A stretch of 64,000 nt of DNA from Wolinella sp052170135 (GTDB lineage: Bacteria; Campylobacterota; Campylobacteria; Campylobacterales; Helicobacteraceae), in NCBI GenBank assembly GCA_052170135.1, contig JBQNBC010000004.1, positions 71,313 to 135,312 of the forward strand, given 5' to 3'. Position numbers and translations under genes: made by a program. Shown in pieces: positions 8,573 to 17,295 of the stretch (its first letter is position 1; each line of letters starts with the position of its first letter). A model generated the notes under the pieces. The model had not been told where the DNA came from, made no database searches, and saw nothing but the letters and a program-made list of their open reading frames with translations.

Positions 8573-9093
8573 CGACCCTCCTCTCTTAGCTGGCTTACAG
8601 AGACGAAGCTAAACCAGCCATTTGGCAATGCATAAAAATCGGCACGACTCTCATGAAATATCGAGCGAAGTGGCACTTCTAACAAAAAGCTATAGATCTC
8701 CTTTGATGGCGTTACGCCTTTTATCGTTAGCTTGTCTTTTTCCATCTCAATACTTTGTAGCGTTATTTGCTCAGGGATTAGCTCAAATAGATTCTTGATT
8801 GATTCTGAAAGCATGCCATTTTGTGCACGCAAATCATCGACAAATTCCTTTTCAAAGTGCGTACGTTCAATCTCATTTTTTGTTTGCGCGATATGTATTA
8901 GTAGCTCTTGTCGTTGCTCTTTGCTACTTAGCGCGCTACTTAGCATGTATTCGCGTTGGAAATATAGAAATCCTACAAAAAACAGAAGAATCCCAAATGT
9001 AAGCGATGAGTAGAACAGCCAGATTCTTGTGATTTTTTGGAGAATCCGCTTCTTTTGCGGTGTTATAAAGCTATACACGAGTACGCCTTTCAT
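8569..9093 (-). CDS. PilN-like inner-membrane protein
   Basis: I choose the ATG at 9093; a GTG six codons upstream is also open. About 174 residues: a basic N-terminus (TPQKKRILQK), one membrane helix (about 25-46), a coiled coil (residues 60-95) and a small alpha/beta domain with LTIKGVTPSKEIYSFLLEV, which resembles the PilN fimbrial-assembly domain. It overlaps the PilM-like gene by 23 bases and the PilO-like gene by 4. PilN normally carries a short N-terminal tail that docks on PilM; whether that holds here is inferred. Confidence 0.55.
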   Translation of the reverse strand: MKGVLVYSFITPQKKRILQKITRIWLFYSSLTFGILLFFVGFLYFQREYMLSSALSSKEQRQELLIHIAQTKNEIERTHFEKEFVDDLRAQNGMLSESIKNLFELIPEQITLQSIEMEKDKLTIKGVTPSKEIYSFLLEVPLRSIFHESRADFYALPNGWFSFVSVSQLREEGR

Positions 9094-10123
9094 GGCTTTC
9101 AATCTCTGCACGAGACATATCTATAAGAGCCGCACTAATGTCAAATCTATGTACTTTTACGTCTATTAGTAGTGTGTTTCTCAGATATGCAAGTGAGCTA
9201 GGTGATATCCCATAGGTATCAAGTATGACTATCTCATCGATAAAATCACTTTCGTAAATCTCATTTTTATAAAATTCTCCAAGGGAATCGCGTATAAATT
9301 TTGTCACGTTCATCGTGCGAGCGAAGTCATCAAATGAGCTCTTCTCGCTCTCCTTTTCTTCAGCCATAGGTAAGCCAGCTTCGTGTTCTTCGAAGTCCTC
9401 AATTACCACACTATCATCAAGTTCCTCTAGTTCACCAATCTCACCTAGTTCACTATTTAGGGCGTTGAGTGCATCGCTCATTTTTGTCTGTGTTTCTGAC
9501 ACTAGCAGGGATTCTTCCTCTAGCTCGCTACCGTCGTCGCTAGATGGCTCACTCTCTTCTATCTCGCTCTCAAGTAGGAAGAATCCGCCAAAGTAGAGCC
9601 CGCTGTTGTTTAAGATTCCAAGAGTTAGTGCTGAGTGTTGATATAGCGCATAGAGTCGCTTTTTTCGATCCAAGCGTGCTTTATTGCCCTCATATAGTAG
9701 TGCAAATGGCGAGAAGAGTAGATCAAGCCCCTGGCTTTTTGCAAATCTATTTTGCGCCTCTTTGATACCCTCTTTTGTTATGTATAGGCTCCAAGAATCT
9801 TGTACTTTTATACTTTTGACATTATCTGCGCGTATGCCAAACTTTATATATTCACTACTATCAGTCGTATCTATCGCGCCCTGATATATAGAATGGCTAA
9901 GCGAGGATACGTATGTAAACGGATGTTGTTTGCGGAGCTTGCGGATGTACTTTGCTGCTTCTATGGGTACGTCGCCCAAGACGGTCTTAAACTCTTTCTC
10001 TTCGTCGTTGATGACTACACCCTTTTTGAGAGTTACCATGCGCACATGGCATGACCTAGCATCGACAATCACGCCGACTATGAATGTTGAAAACATATCC
10101 TTAACGATGCTACTTATGCTCAA
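9071..10123 (-). CDS. PilM-like protein with acidic insert
   Basis: 350 residues starting at TTG, preceded by GGGGA at 6 bases. The N-terminal part (IVGVIVDARSCHVRMVTLKK) and the C-terminal part (EIVILDTYGISPSSLAYLRN) are reminiscent of actin-like PilM/GspL lobes. Between them, residues about 183-270 are very acidic and Ser-rich low complexity, unusual for PilM. It is followed by PilN- and PilO-like genes with overlapping ends, the canonical pilM-pilN-pilO order. No nucleotide-binding motif is certain by eye, so this remains a context-supported call. Confidence 0.45.
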   Translation of the reverse strand: MSISSIVKDMFSTFIVGVIVDARSCHVRMVTLKKGVVINDEEKEFKTVLGDVPIEAAKYIRKLRKQHPFTYVSSLSHSIYQGAIDTTDSSEYIKFGIRADNVKSIKVQDSWSLYITKEGIKEAQNRFAKSQGLDLLFSPFALLYEGNKARLDRKKRLYALYQHSALTLGILNNSGLYFGGFFLLESEIEESEPSSDDGSELEEESLLVSETQTKMSDALNALNSELGEIGELEELDDSVVIEDFEEHEAGLPMAEEKESEKSSFDDFARTMNVTKFIRDSLGEFYKNEIYESDFIDEIVILDTYGISPSSLAYLRNTLLIDVKVHRFDISAALIDMSRAEIESHERRTRV

Positions 10124-10178
10124 ATCTAGTCCCCAAAATAATGTTAGTTATATCTTAAAGCACCTTTGCTTAAGGCTA

Positions 10179-10628
10179 CTAGAACGCGCCTAACTCACGC
10201 TCTAGCTGGCGATACCATGCTAGAAGTTTTTGTCTTTTTTCTAATAGCTCGCCAGATATAAGTTGAGAATCGAGAGCCTCAAACTGCCCAAGTGTAATTT
10301 TAACAAGCCAAGAGATTCTTTTTATCTGCCCTATCTTCACGCTTTTGCCGAGTGATGCCTCGATTTCATGCTTTCGTTCGTCTGCTTCGTTTAGGATTTT
10401 TTCCCAAGCCAGTGAGGCTTTTGCGTGACTTAATGTGTGCATGGCTAGGCGATTGTATGGATCTAGTGCTAGCGATTCTATGGCTAGATTTTCCGCATTT
10501 TGGTATAGATTTTTTGATAGCTCATATCGTGCCAGTATGGCTTTTTTGTATGATGGATTGATAAATAAAAATGAAACCCCAGCTATCATAAGCACCAGGA
10601 GTGCGATATTTGCGCGCATCATAGCCAT
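10179..10628 (-). CDS. Membrane-anchored hypothetical protein with TPR-like helices
   Basis: 149 residues. One N-terminal membrane helix (about 8-25) is followed by helical sequence with a TPR-like stretch (SKNLYQNAENLAIESLALDP), probably periplasmic. It overlaps the upstream DUF374 gene by 10 bases and sits 55 bases before the PilM-like gene, so it belongs to the miaB-DUF374-PilMNO-like unit. By position it could be an accessory or pilotin-like factor of that set, but nothing in the sequence proves it. Confidence 0.6.
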   Translation of the reverse strand: MAMMRANIALLVLMIAGVSFLFINPSYKKAILARYELSKNLYQNAENLAIESLALDPYNRLAMHTLSHAKASLAWEKILNEADERKHEIEASLGKSVKIGQIKRISWLVKITLGQFEALDSQLISGELLEKRQKLLAWYRQLERELGAF

Positions 10629-11245
10629 TCTTTTTCTAGATTTTGCTTGACTTTTTCGCGTGCCTTGTCTAGCTCTAGCCCATCTAGAAAAAATGGTTCA
10701 CCAGCTATTAGTGTGATGCGTGAAAAGGGTTTTGGTATAAAGAATCTATCCCAGCTTTTTAGCTGCCATGCGTCTTCAAAGTGCGCGCGAAATGGGACTA
10801 TGGGGCGAGATGTTTTTTGCGATAGCATGATAATGCCATCTGCCACACTGTGATAAGGACCGCGTGGACCATCAGGTGTGATGGCTATATCTCCGCCATT
10901 TTGTAACTCTCTAATAGCTCCAAGCAGTGCGCGTTTTCCGCCCTTGTTGCTACTACCGCGAATAGTGTCAAACGCAAAGAATCCAATCATTCTGGCGATG
11001 ATTTCTCCATCGAAGTGGTCGCTAATCATTACCGAGATTCTTGTCTTAGCTTTTAGGCGTCGATACAAAAATGGCTGAAGCAACAGCTCGCCATGCCAAA
11101 ATACGACTATAAATGAAGAATCAAGCTGGATTTTGTCGCTTATTTGAAAGTGTTTTTTGCATGTAAAATATAAAAGGCGCGTGATTATATAGCCAACAAT
11201 GGGAAGAAACGTCGCTAAAATTGCGCGCTTTGTCTCCTTTTTCAT
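10619..11245 (-). CDS. DUF374 / lysophospholipid acyltransferase-like protein
   Basis: 208 residues, typical for the DUF374 family. An N-terminal hydrophobic segment is followed by VVFWHGELLLQPF, DHFDGEIIARM, RGSSNKGG and ITPDGPRGP, which together form the acyltransferase-like active-site and acceptor-binding blocks (the H-x4-D motif appears in modified form). Probably a peripheral inner-membrane enzyme acting on lipid precursors; the acceptor is unknown. It overlaps miaB by 4 bases and the next gene by 10. Confidence 0.8.
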   Translation of the reverse strand: MKKETKRAILATFLPIVGYIITRLLYFTCKKHFQISDKIQLDSSFIVVFWHGELLLQPFLYRRLKAKTRISVMISDHFDGEIIARMIGFFAFDTIRGSSNKGGKRALLGAIRELQNGGDIAITPDGPRGPYHSVADGIIMLSQKTSRPIVPFRAHFEDAWQLKSWDRFFIPKPFSRITLIAGEPFFLDGLELDKAREKVKQNLEKEWL

Positions 11246-12543
11246 ACCGTTTCACCTATTAGGAATGCTCGAAAGGCCTCAGTGATTTTAGTGGGTGTGA
11301 TTTGTCCTAGGATTTTGTGCGGGGCTTTCATACGCACTATTTTACCAGTGTCTGTACGTCCCTCAGCCATGTTGTCATCGTCTTTGTAGCTCTCCCATAG
11401 CACGTGATGGATTGCCCCAATCTCTTTGGCATTTAGCTCGTTGAGAATCTCCTTGTGTCGTGCCTGAAGTCGCGATAGCCGCTCGCTAGCTACTGCTTCA
11501 TCGACTAGATTCTCCCATTGTGCCGCCTCGGTAAACGGGCGTGGAGAGTAGATGAAGCTATACATTGTCTCAAAACGCACTGTTTCAAGCACTTTTAATG
11601 TCTCTAAAAAATCCTCCTCGCTTTCGCCTGGGAAGCCAACGATAATATCTGTCCCAATTGTCGTCTCTGGGGCGAGATTTTTGAGTTTTTCAACACGGTT
11701 TATAAACCATTCTTGACTATATCCACGGCGCATTAGCGATAGGATTCTTGTTGAGCCACTTTGTAGTGGCATGTGGATGTTTTTACATATTTTTGGATTA
11801 CTTGCGAACTCCTCTAGAAACTCATCATCCATATGCAGTGGGTGCGGTGATGTGAAGCGTAGGCGTTCGATCCCATCTATTTGGCTTAGAGATTGTAGCA
11901 AGGCAGTGAAATTTGTCTTTTCATGTATCGATGAGAATCGCCTTCCGTAGTGATTGACATTTTGCCCAAGCAATAGAAGCTCTTTTACTCCGCGTCCTGC
12001 TAATCTTCGCGCTTCTTGTAGTATTAGATCGCTTGGCACGGAGATTTCTTGCCCGCGGGTGTGAGGCACGATGCAGTAGGCGCATTTTTTATCGCAGCCA
12101 ATGGAGATGTTTATCATCGCTTTATAGTCGTTGTGGCTACCAGTGGCGAAGACATAGCTACTATCATCGTAATCTGTTGCCACTTCGACTGCCTTATCCT
12201 CGTGGATGACGCGTGATATTTTTGAGACATTTCGCGCACCAAGGACAAAACTAACACTTGGAGCTTTTTTTAGAATTTCGCCTCCTAGGTGACTAGCTGT
12301 GCAGCCACAGATTCCTATTTTTGCATCTGGACGCTTCTCTTTTGTGAACTGACCAATCTCAGAAAATAGCTTGCGCTCTGGTTTTTCGCGAACACTACAA
12401 GTATTAATCAGAATAAGATCTGCTTCCTTGATGTCATCGGTGAGAGTGTAGCCCTCTTTAGATTCTAGCTCAGCAATCATATGCTCGCTATCTCTGACGT
12501 TCATTGCACAACCGAGTGTCTGAATGAAAAGTTTCTTGCTCAC
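11242..12543 (-). CDS. miaB: tRNA-2-methylthio-N6-adenosine methylthiotransferase MiaB
   Basis: 433 residues, full length. The N-terminal UPF0004 domain has its three cluster cysteines (Cys12, Cys49, Cys81), and the radical SAM motif CxxxCxxC is at Cys149, 153 and 156. A C-terminal TRAM-like domain follows. The enzyme adds a methylthio group to i6A37 of tRNAs that read UNN codons. It heads the operon running down to the PilO-like gene, and a strong terminator for the previous gene lies just upstream. Confidence 0.95.
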   Translation of the reverse strand: MSKKLFIQTLGCAMNVRDSEHMIAELESKEGYTLTDDIKEADLILINTCSVREKPERKLFSEIGQFTKEKRPDAKIGICGCTASHLGGEILKKAPSVSFVLGARNVSKISRVIHEDKAVEVATDYDDSSYVFATGSHNDYKAMINISIGCDKKCAYCIVPHTRGQEISVPSDLILQEARRLAGRGVKELLLLGQNVNHYGRRFSSIHEKTNFTALLQSLSQIDGIERLRFTSPHPLHMDDEFLEEFASNPKICKNIHMPLQSGSTRILSLMRRGYSQEWFINRVEKLKNLAPETTIGTDIIVGFPGESEEDFLETLKVLETVRFETMYSFIYSPRPFTEAAQWENLVDEAVASERLSRLQARHKEILNELNAKEIGAIHHVLWESYKDDDNMAEGRTDTGKIVRMKAPHKILGQITPTKITEAFRAFLIGETV

Positions 12544-12611
12544 GCCTGGTCGCCTTTATTATGGTTTTTGATTTGATGTTTGATTCTAGAAGGTTCGTAT
12601 AAAGTGTGGAT

Positions 12612-12633
12612 AAAAAAGGGCGGAATACCGCCC
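12612..12633 (-). terminator. Rho-independent terminator of the HP0268-like gene
   Basis: On the minus strand GGGCGG-TATT-CCGCCC forms a perfect 6-bp GC stem directly followed by TTTTTT. It lies 16 bases after the stop of the HP0268-like gene and before miaB, so the two genes are separate transcription units. This is the clearest intrinsic terminator in the window. Confidence 0.9.
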
Positions 12634-12648
12634 AAATACTCTTTGTAG

Positions 12649-12891
12649 CTATATTATATGCACCTCGTACATATAGTCGCTCTCGTCAAGCCCATAGCGA
12701 ATTTCACGAAAATAGACACTTTTACCTTTTTTTTCAAAAAGATCTATGAGATTCATCATGTCTTTGTGTGAATTATCCTTATCAAAGTAGAAAATCTTCT
12801 GTCCCTTCGCCTCTAGCCTCTCCTCTAGCTTCTCCACTGATATTTTTGCTGGCTTGCCATCAAGCTCGGCGCGTGCTAATTTAATATCCAT
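12649..12891 (-). CDS. HP0268-like small nuclease-family protein
   Basis: 80 residues, the same length as Helicobacter pylori HP0268, with the shared HKDMMNLIDLFEKKG core and a Y-E-V-H-I-I C-terminus. H. pylori HP0268 has been characterised as a small alpha/beta protein with DNA-nicking and RNase activity; transferring that activity here is inference. It lies beside miaB, as I recall for H. pylori, but the GC-rich terminator between them shows it is expressed alone. 168 bases separate it from the divergent nusA. Confidence 0.75.
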   Translation of the reverse strand: MDIKLARAELDGKPAKISVEKLEERLEAKGQKIFYFDKDNSHKDMMNLIDLFEKKGKSVYFREIRYGLDESDYMYEVHII

Positions 12892-13059
12892 GATCTTGTG
12901 CCTTCCTCTTTTTGAGACTAAAAATGGCTGGATTCTATCTACTTTTGGCTTAAACTCTAGGCGAATTTTTCCTGAGATTAAAATAAAGCCACTACAAAGT
13001 AAATGTTAATTACAATCCCGAAACTACATGCTTCACTACTATAGCTTTAAGGAATCCAT

Positions 13060-14187
13060 TTGGAAAAAATTTTAGATATTATTGAGCTTATCGCTTATGA
13101 GAAGAGTTTGCAAATTGATAGCGTCGCTGGCGCAGTAAAAGAGGCGATTATCACGACTGCGAAAAAGAGTCTAGACGAGCACATCAGCTATGATGTAGAA
13201 ATCGATAAGAAAAACAAGACTCTAAAGCTTTATCAGAAGATTCTCGTCTGCAAAGTAGATGATGAGCGCTTAGAATCTGATCCAGACAACCATATATCAA
13301 TCACTAGTGCGCGCGAAATGGATACCGAACTTGAAGTAGGTGATGAGTTGCGCTATGAGCTCAGTCTAGAAAATATGAGTCGAAGCGCTGTAAATACACT
13401 CTATAAAGAGCTTGAGTTTCATATTCAGCGGCTAATTGAGACACAACTTTTTGAAAAATACAAATCTCAAGTTGGCAAGATTGTATCTGGAAGCGTCGTG
13501 CGCATTGATGAAGATGGAAATACTTTTGTTGAGATTGACGAGGTTCGTGCATTTTTGCCAAAGAAGAATCGTATAAAAGGCGAGATTTTTAAAGTCGGGA
13601 ATGTAGTCGGTTCTGTATTAAAACATGTAGGAATCGACCGTAAAAATGGAATTCAAATCGAGCTTTCACGCACCACACCAAAGCTTTTAGAAGAGCTTTT
13701 GAGGCTTGAGGTTCCTGAGATTAAAGATGGTGAAGTTGTGATTGAAAAGTGCGCAAGAATTCCCGGAGAGCGTGCAAAAGTTGCTATTAGCTCAGTAAAT
13801 CCAAAAATTGATGCTGTGGGCGCGACCGTTGGTGTAAAAGGCGTAAGAATCAATGCCGTAGGCAAGGAGCTGAAAAATGAAAATATCGATTGTGTGGAGT
13901 ATTCAGCTGTGCCTGAAATTTTTGTCGCACGATCGCTTTCGCCAGCACTTGTATCAAGCGTGAAGATAGAGGAAAATCGCGCGATTGTAACGCTTCCAAG
14001 CGAGCAAAAACCAAAGGCAATCGGCAAGGGTGGAATCAATATCCGTCTAGCCTCCATGCTGACTGGTTATGAGATTGAGTTACTTGAGCAGGATGGAATT
14101 CTTAGCTTGCAAAGTGCATCTGGTGTTGCTTCAGCGCAAGAAGAGAAGAAAGACATAAGCTCGCTTGCATCATTGTTTAAAGATTAA
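13060..14187 (+). CDS. nusA: Transcription termination/antitermination factor NusA
   Basis: 375 residues; TTG start with AAGGA 7 bases upstream. Order: N-terminal polymerase-binding domain (1-125), S1 domain (about 135-200, VGKIVSGSVVRID) and two KH domains (about 230-345, with ARSLSPA and KAIGKGGINIRLASMLTG). There is no acidic-repeat C-terminus, as is usual outside gammaproteobacteria. It binds RNA polymerase and controls pausing and termination. A TACAAT at 13011-13016 could be the -10 box. It stands alone. Confidence 0.96.
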   Translation: MEKILDIIELIAYEKSLQIDSVAGAVKEAIITTAKKSLDEHISYDVEIDKKNKTLKLYQKILVCKVDDERLESDPDNHISITSAREMDTELEVGDELRYELSLENMSRSAVNTLYKELEFHIQRLIETQLFEKYKSQVGKIVSGSVVRIDEDGNTFVEIDEVRAFLPKKNRIKGEIFKVGNVVGSVLKHVGIDRKNGIQIELSRTTPKLLEELLRLEVPEIKDGEVVIEKCARIPGERAKVAISSVNPKIDAVGATVGVKGVRINAVGKELKNENIDCVEYSAVPEIFVARSLSPALVSSVKIEENRAIVTLPSEQKPKAIGKGGINIRLASMLTGYEIELLEQDGILSLQSASGVASAQEEKKDISSLASLFKD

Positions 14188-14402
14188 TTATAGCCTTGCG
14201 CAAGAATCTAATTACAGGTGACTTTGCTGGCGTGGAGTTTGCCTCTTTAGGTGCGTAAATATATCTTTTAAGCTTTTGTTGTACAAGGATTCTTGTTGTT
14301 TGTATCGTAAATAAAATTCTTTATAAAACTATCTTATTTATTTCAGATTTTATTAAAAATACTTTATAAATCCTGTTAAGGTACCCTTTATTATGCGATT
14401 CG

Positions 14403-14408
14403 TATAAT
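14403..14408 (+). promoter_or_regulatory. Candidate -10 box for the nosL-like gene
   Basis: TATAAT, 28 bases before the ATG, with an AT-rich stretch upstream and no evident -35 box. Helicobacter promoters often lack a -35 hexamer. Bases 14188-14402 otherwise hold only AT-rich sequence with one CAAGAATC and one GATTCTTG motif. Confidence 0.55.
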
Positions 14409-14436
14409 CCAACATCTTTAAACACAAGGAGACTTA

Positions 14437-15150
14437 ATGGGTAGAATTCTTCTCATAGTAGTGCTTTTTCTTAATTTCGTATTTGGTTCGCAAATGTATC
14501 AGAGCGTAGATAAGGATAGCGCGACTATATTACAAAAGGGTGCTGAGTCTGAATATTGCCCAGATTGTGGCATGAATCTAGTGAAATTTTTTAAAACCAA
14601 TCATGCTGCGAAGCTCAAAGATGGTACTGTGCGACAATTTTGCAGTCTTCATTGTTTGATTGAGGAGCAACGAGGCGCGTTAAAAGACGCGAGCTTGATT
14701 GAGCAGATTTTTGTCGTTGATAGTTTGAGTTTGAAGTTTATTCCCGCGCATGAGGCGTACTATGTTGTTGGGAGTGACAAGCCAGCTACCATGAGCATGA
14801 CAAGCGAATATGCTTTTAAAGAACGTAGTGCGGCAGAGGCATTTGCCAAAGAGTACGGCGGAGAGGTAATGGAGTATGCTCGCGCACACGCGATGGCTAG
14901 TGCGGAGTTTGATCAGGATGTAGCGATGATAAAGGATAAGCGCGCAAAAAATATGTATCCAAAAGCGGAGAAAATCTACAATGAATCTTGCGATAAAGCG
15001 CGACTTGATAAACTGCATTTGCACACCATATCGTCTATAAAAGCGATGCTAAAAGGCAGTGATATATGTGGTTCGATAAGCGATGATTCTGCACTTCAAG
15101 CACTTGCAGTCTATCTTTTTGAAAAGAAGCTACTAGGTGGCATGAAATAG
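14437..15150 (+). CDS. NosL-family copper-chaperone-like protein
   Basis: 237 residues with a signal peptide (residues 1-17) and no lipobox. The core YCPDCGMNLVKFFKTNHAAK, followed by VRQFCSLHC, is the NosL signature: paired Cys and Met for Cu(I). NosL normally delivers copper to nitrous oxide reductase in the periplasm. No nos gene is present in this window, so the client may be another copper protein or a distant nosZ. It has an ACAAGGAG ribosome site and is probably monocistronic. Confidence 0.8.
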   Translation: MGRILLIVVLFLNFVFGSQMYQSVDKDSATILQKGAESEYCPDCGMNLVKFFKTNHAAKLKDGTVRQFCSLHCLIEEQRGALKDASLIEQIFVVDSLSLKFIPAHEAYYVVGSDKPATMSMTSEYAFKERSAAEAFAKEYGGEVMEYARAHAMASAEFDQDVAMIKDKRAKNMYPKAEKIYNESCDKARLDKLHLHTISSIKAMLKGSDICGSISDDSALQALAVYLFEKKLLGGMK

Positions 15151-15693
15151 GATTTTACCTATCAAGAGGAATCTAAAGAACGCTTTTTCTTGTATTTTTT
15201 ATATGCAATTTAAAATGTTGCGATGTTAAAAAATGGTAGAAGAATTTATGGCTATGGCAAAAAGCATTGCAAAAGTATCGGGCGTATGGAAACTGAAATC
15301 AAGTAGTGATTCTTGATCTTTTTTAGTCTCTAAAATTTGGTATCCCAAGCTCTAGCGAGGCTTATCGCGCAGAGCTGGATTCTTATTAGAGGGGAATGTG
15401 AATTTGCCATAGTTTTGTTCATTCTTAAATTTTAAATGCTTCTAGTGGGGTGGCAAGTCTGGGGCAAGCCTATTATTGTGTTGCTAATCTCTAAGACTAG
15501 CGTGTATTAATATATGTGTCGCCTCATCTCTATAATGCGAAATTTTACCCTTAAGGTAGGAGGACTCGATAGAGCCAAAGCAGGGGAGAGTATCTATATG
15601 CTATGGAGTTTGTTTGGTTTTGTGAGAATTACGTTTTGATTTTCTTTGGTGTGTGATTTTGAACAAGAATCCTAGATACGATATAGCCGTGCG
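15151..15693. other. 543-bp gene-free stretch between convergent genes
   Basis: Between the nosL-like gene (plus) and recJ (minus) I see no convincing gene. It contains the 136-bp-type repeat (15264-15397) and a 5-bp ATAGG/CCTAT hairpin right after the nosL-like stop. A 21-codon reading frame at 15248-15313 lies partly in the repeat and looks like relic rather than gene. The length, with no tandem genes, suggests decayed inserted DNA. Confidence 0.6.
15264..15397 (+). repeat. Dispersed structured repeat, copy A
   Basis: 134 bases that align with the reverse complement of 60741-60876 with about 13 mismatches and 2 single-base gaps (about 89 % identity). The longest exact block is 29 bases, including a run of Ts and CTCTAAAATTTGG. 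The 3' half folds: CTCTAA with TTAGAG outside and AGCTCT with AGAGCT inside, conserved in both copies. Both copies lie between convergent genes. Compared with copy B, this one has a one-base deletion in the part that reads as a short peptide there. Confidence 0.85.
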
Positions 15694-17295
15694 CTACTCT
15701 CCTAAAACCTCTAAACTCTCGATAATCATTTGTGGTATTGTCTTTGGCGAGAATGTATCACGAGAGATGGTAAATGTGCACATTACCCGTGTGCCGCATG
15801 CTAAATGATATGCCTGGCGGAAGGCGATGGCCTTGCACTCGTGCTTCCCATAAGTGCTACGAAGGAGCAGTGATGTGTGCGCGCCATCTACGCCTACTGT
15901 TTTTGTGTAACAAACCTCAGCCTCGCAGCTAAATTTTGGCTTTAGATTCCCTTCGCCATATGGTTCAAAGCTCTCTAGTAGCTCTAAAAGCTCGCCATCA
16001 ACTATCTCTAAATCTACCTCGCCCAAACACCCATTGCACCCGTGCCCCCAAGTAATTTTGTCTTTTAATAAGCACAGATTTTCCTCGATTGTTGTGCAAA
16101 ACTCGCCTAAATTCTCAATATCAAGCGAAATGCCAGCAGCACCTTTGTGTCCACCATATCCAGTGAGTAGATGGCAGCTTTTTTGCAAGAGACGCACTAG
16201 ATCTAGCTCGCCTAAGCTTCGTACACTCCCTTTTAGATTCCCCTCGCGGAGGGCGAGTACGAATGCAGGCTTTTTGTATCGTTCACAAAGCCTAGAAGCA
16301 ACTATGCCAAGCACTCCTTCATGCCACTCTTTTCCATACACGATTACGGCCTCGCGCTCCTCGTTAATCTGCGAAACAGCCTCCTCGAAAAGAGTCGATT
16401 CTTGGCTCTTTCTTAGTGTATTTAGCTCGCAAAGATTGCTTAGCAGTTCTCGCGCCTCCTGTGGCGAGCTACTAAGCAAGAATCTAACCGCAAGACTCGC
16501 GTCATCCATACGCCCTGCGCTATTTAGTAGTGGTGCGATGAGAAATGCAACATCCTCGCTACTAAATTGACTCTTTTTTAGTCGCTCTTTAAGCGCGATA
16601 AACGCTGCGCGATTTGAGCGTGCCATCTCTTTTAGTCCATGTCGCACCAAGATGCGATTTATCTCTACAAGTGGCATAACATCGGCGATGATAGCTAGTG
16701 CTAAGAGATCTAGTGATGTCACTAAGTCCACATTTGCGCTAAGGATTCTCTTTAATCCAGCACAGAGATACCATGCGACATTTGCCCCGCAAATCTCCTT
16801 TTGCGGGAATGTGCATTGTGGTAGTTTTGGGTTTATGATGATATCGGCGTCTGGTAGGAGCGTGGGGACTGTGTGATGGTCTGTGATTATTAGTGAGATT
16901 CCATATTCCTTGCATACTAGCGCGGCTTCGTGTGCCATGATGCCATTATCTACTGTAATTATTACATCTGTATCTAGTCGCTTTATAATACCCGGTGATA
17001 GCCCATATCCATCTCGGAAACGATTTGGTATCACGACCTCTATCGGGTAGTTGATGCGTGTGAAAAAGTCGCTCATTATCGCGCTGGCTACGATTCCATC
17101 GACGTCATAGTCGCCTATGACTGTAATTTTTTTTTGCTCGTGCATGGCACCGCGTATTAATTCGCATGCCTCATCTAGCCCGTGTAGCTTGCTTGGTAGT
17201 GGTAGCTCCTTTAAATAGCGGAATCGCTCGTTTTTAAAGCGTGAAGCGAGTAGATTTCTAATCGCTTCTTTGCTTAGCCTATCCCTCTCGTTCAA
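15694..17295 (-). CDS. recJ: Single-stranded-DNA-specific exonuclease RecJ
   Basis: 533 residues. DHH-family motifs are intact: DYDVDG, TVDNGI, ITDHHT and the NSAGRMDDA segment; the DHHA1 part has TGYGGHKGAAG. RecJ degrades single-stranded DNA 5' to 3' in recombination and repair. The start overlaps the end of pyrG by 17 bases, so the two are translated from one message. Confidence 0.95.
   Translation of the reverse strand: MNERDRLSKEAIRNLLASRFKNERFRYLKELPLPSKLHGLDEACELIRGAMHEQKKITVIGDYDVDGIVASAIMSDFFTRINYPIEVVIPNRFRDGYGLSPGIIKRLDTDVIITVDNGIMAHEAALVCKEYGISLIITDHHTVPTLLPDADIIINPKLPQCTFPQKEICGANVAWYLCAGLKRILSANVDLVTSLDLLALAIIADVMPLVEINRILVRHGLKEMARSNRAAFIALKERLKKSQFSSEDVAFLIAPLLNSAGRMDDASLAVRFLLSSSPQEARELLSNLCELNTLRKSQESTLFEEAVSQINEEREAVIVYGKEWHEGVLGIVASRLCERYKKPAFVLALREGNLKGSVRSLGELDLVRLLQKSCHLLTGYGGHKGAAGISLDIENLGEFCTTIEENLCLLKDKITWGHGCNGCLGEVDLEIVDGELLELLESFEPYGEGNLKPKFSCEAEVCYTKTVGVDGAHTSLLLRSTYGKHECKAIAFRQAYHLACGTRVMCTFTISRDTFSPKTIPQMIIESLEVLGE

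Noticed and set aside
9315..9596. 93-codon plus-strand Ser-rich frame opposite the PilM-like gene
   Set aside because: It is the antisense of the acidic, low-complexity part of that gene and has no start context or family resemblance.
15248..15313. 21-codon frame MAMAKSIAKVSG... in the gap after the nosL-like gene
   Set aside because: It lies partly in repeat copy A, has a frame-breaking deletion relative to copy B and no ribosome site, so I treat it as relic sequence.
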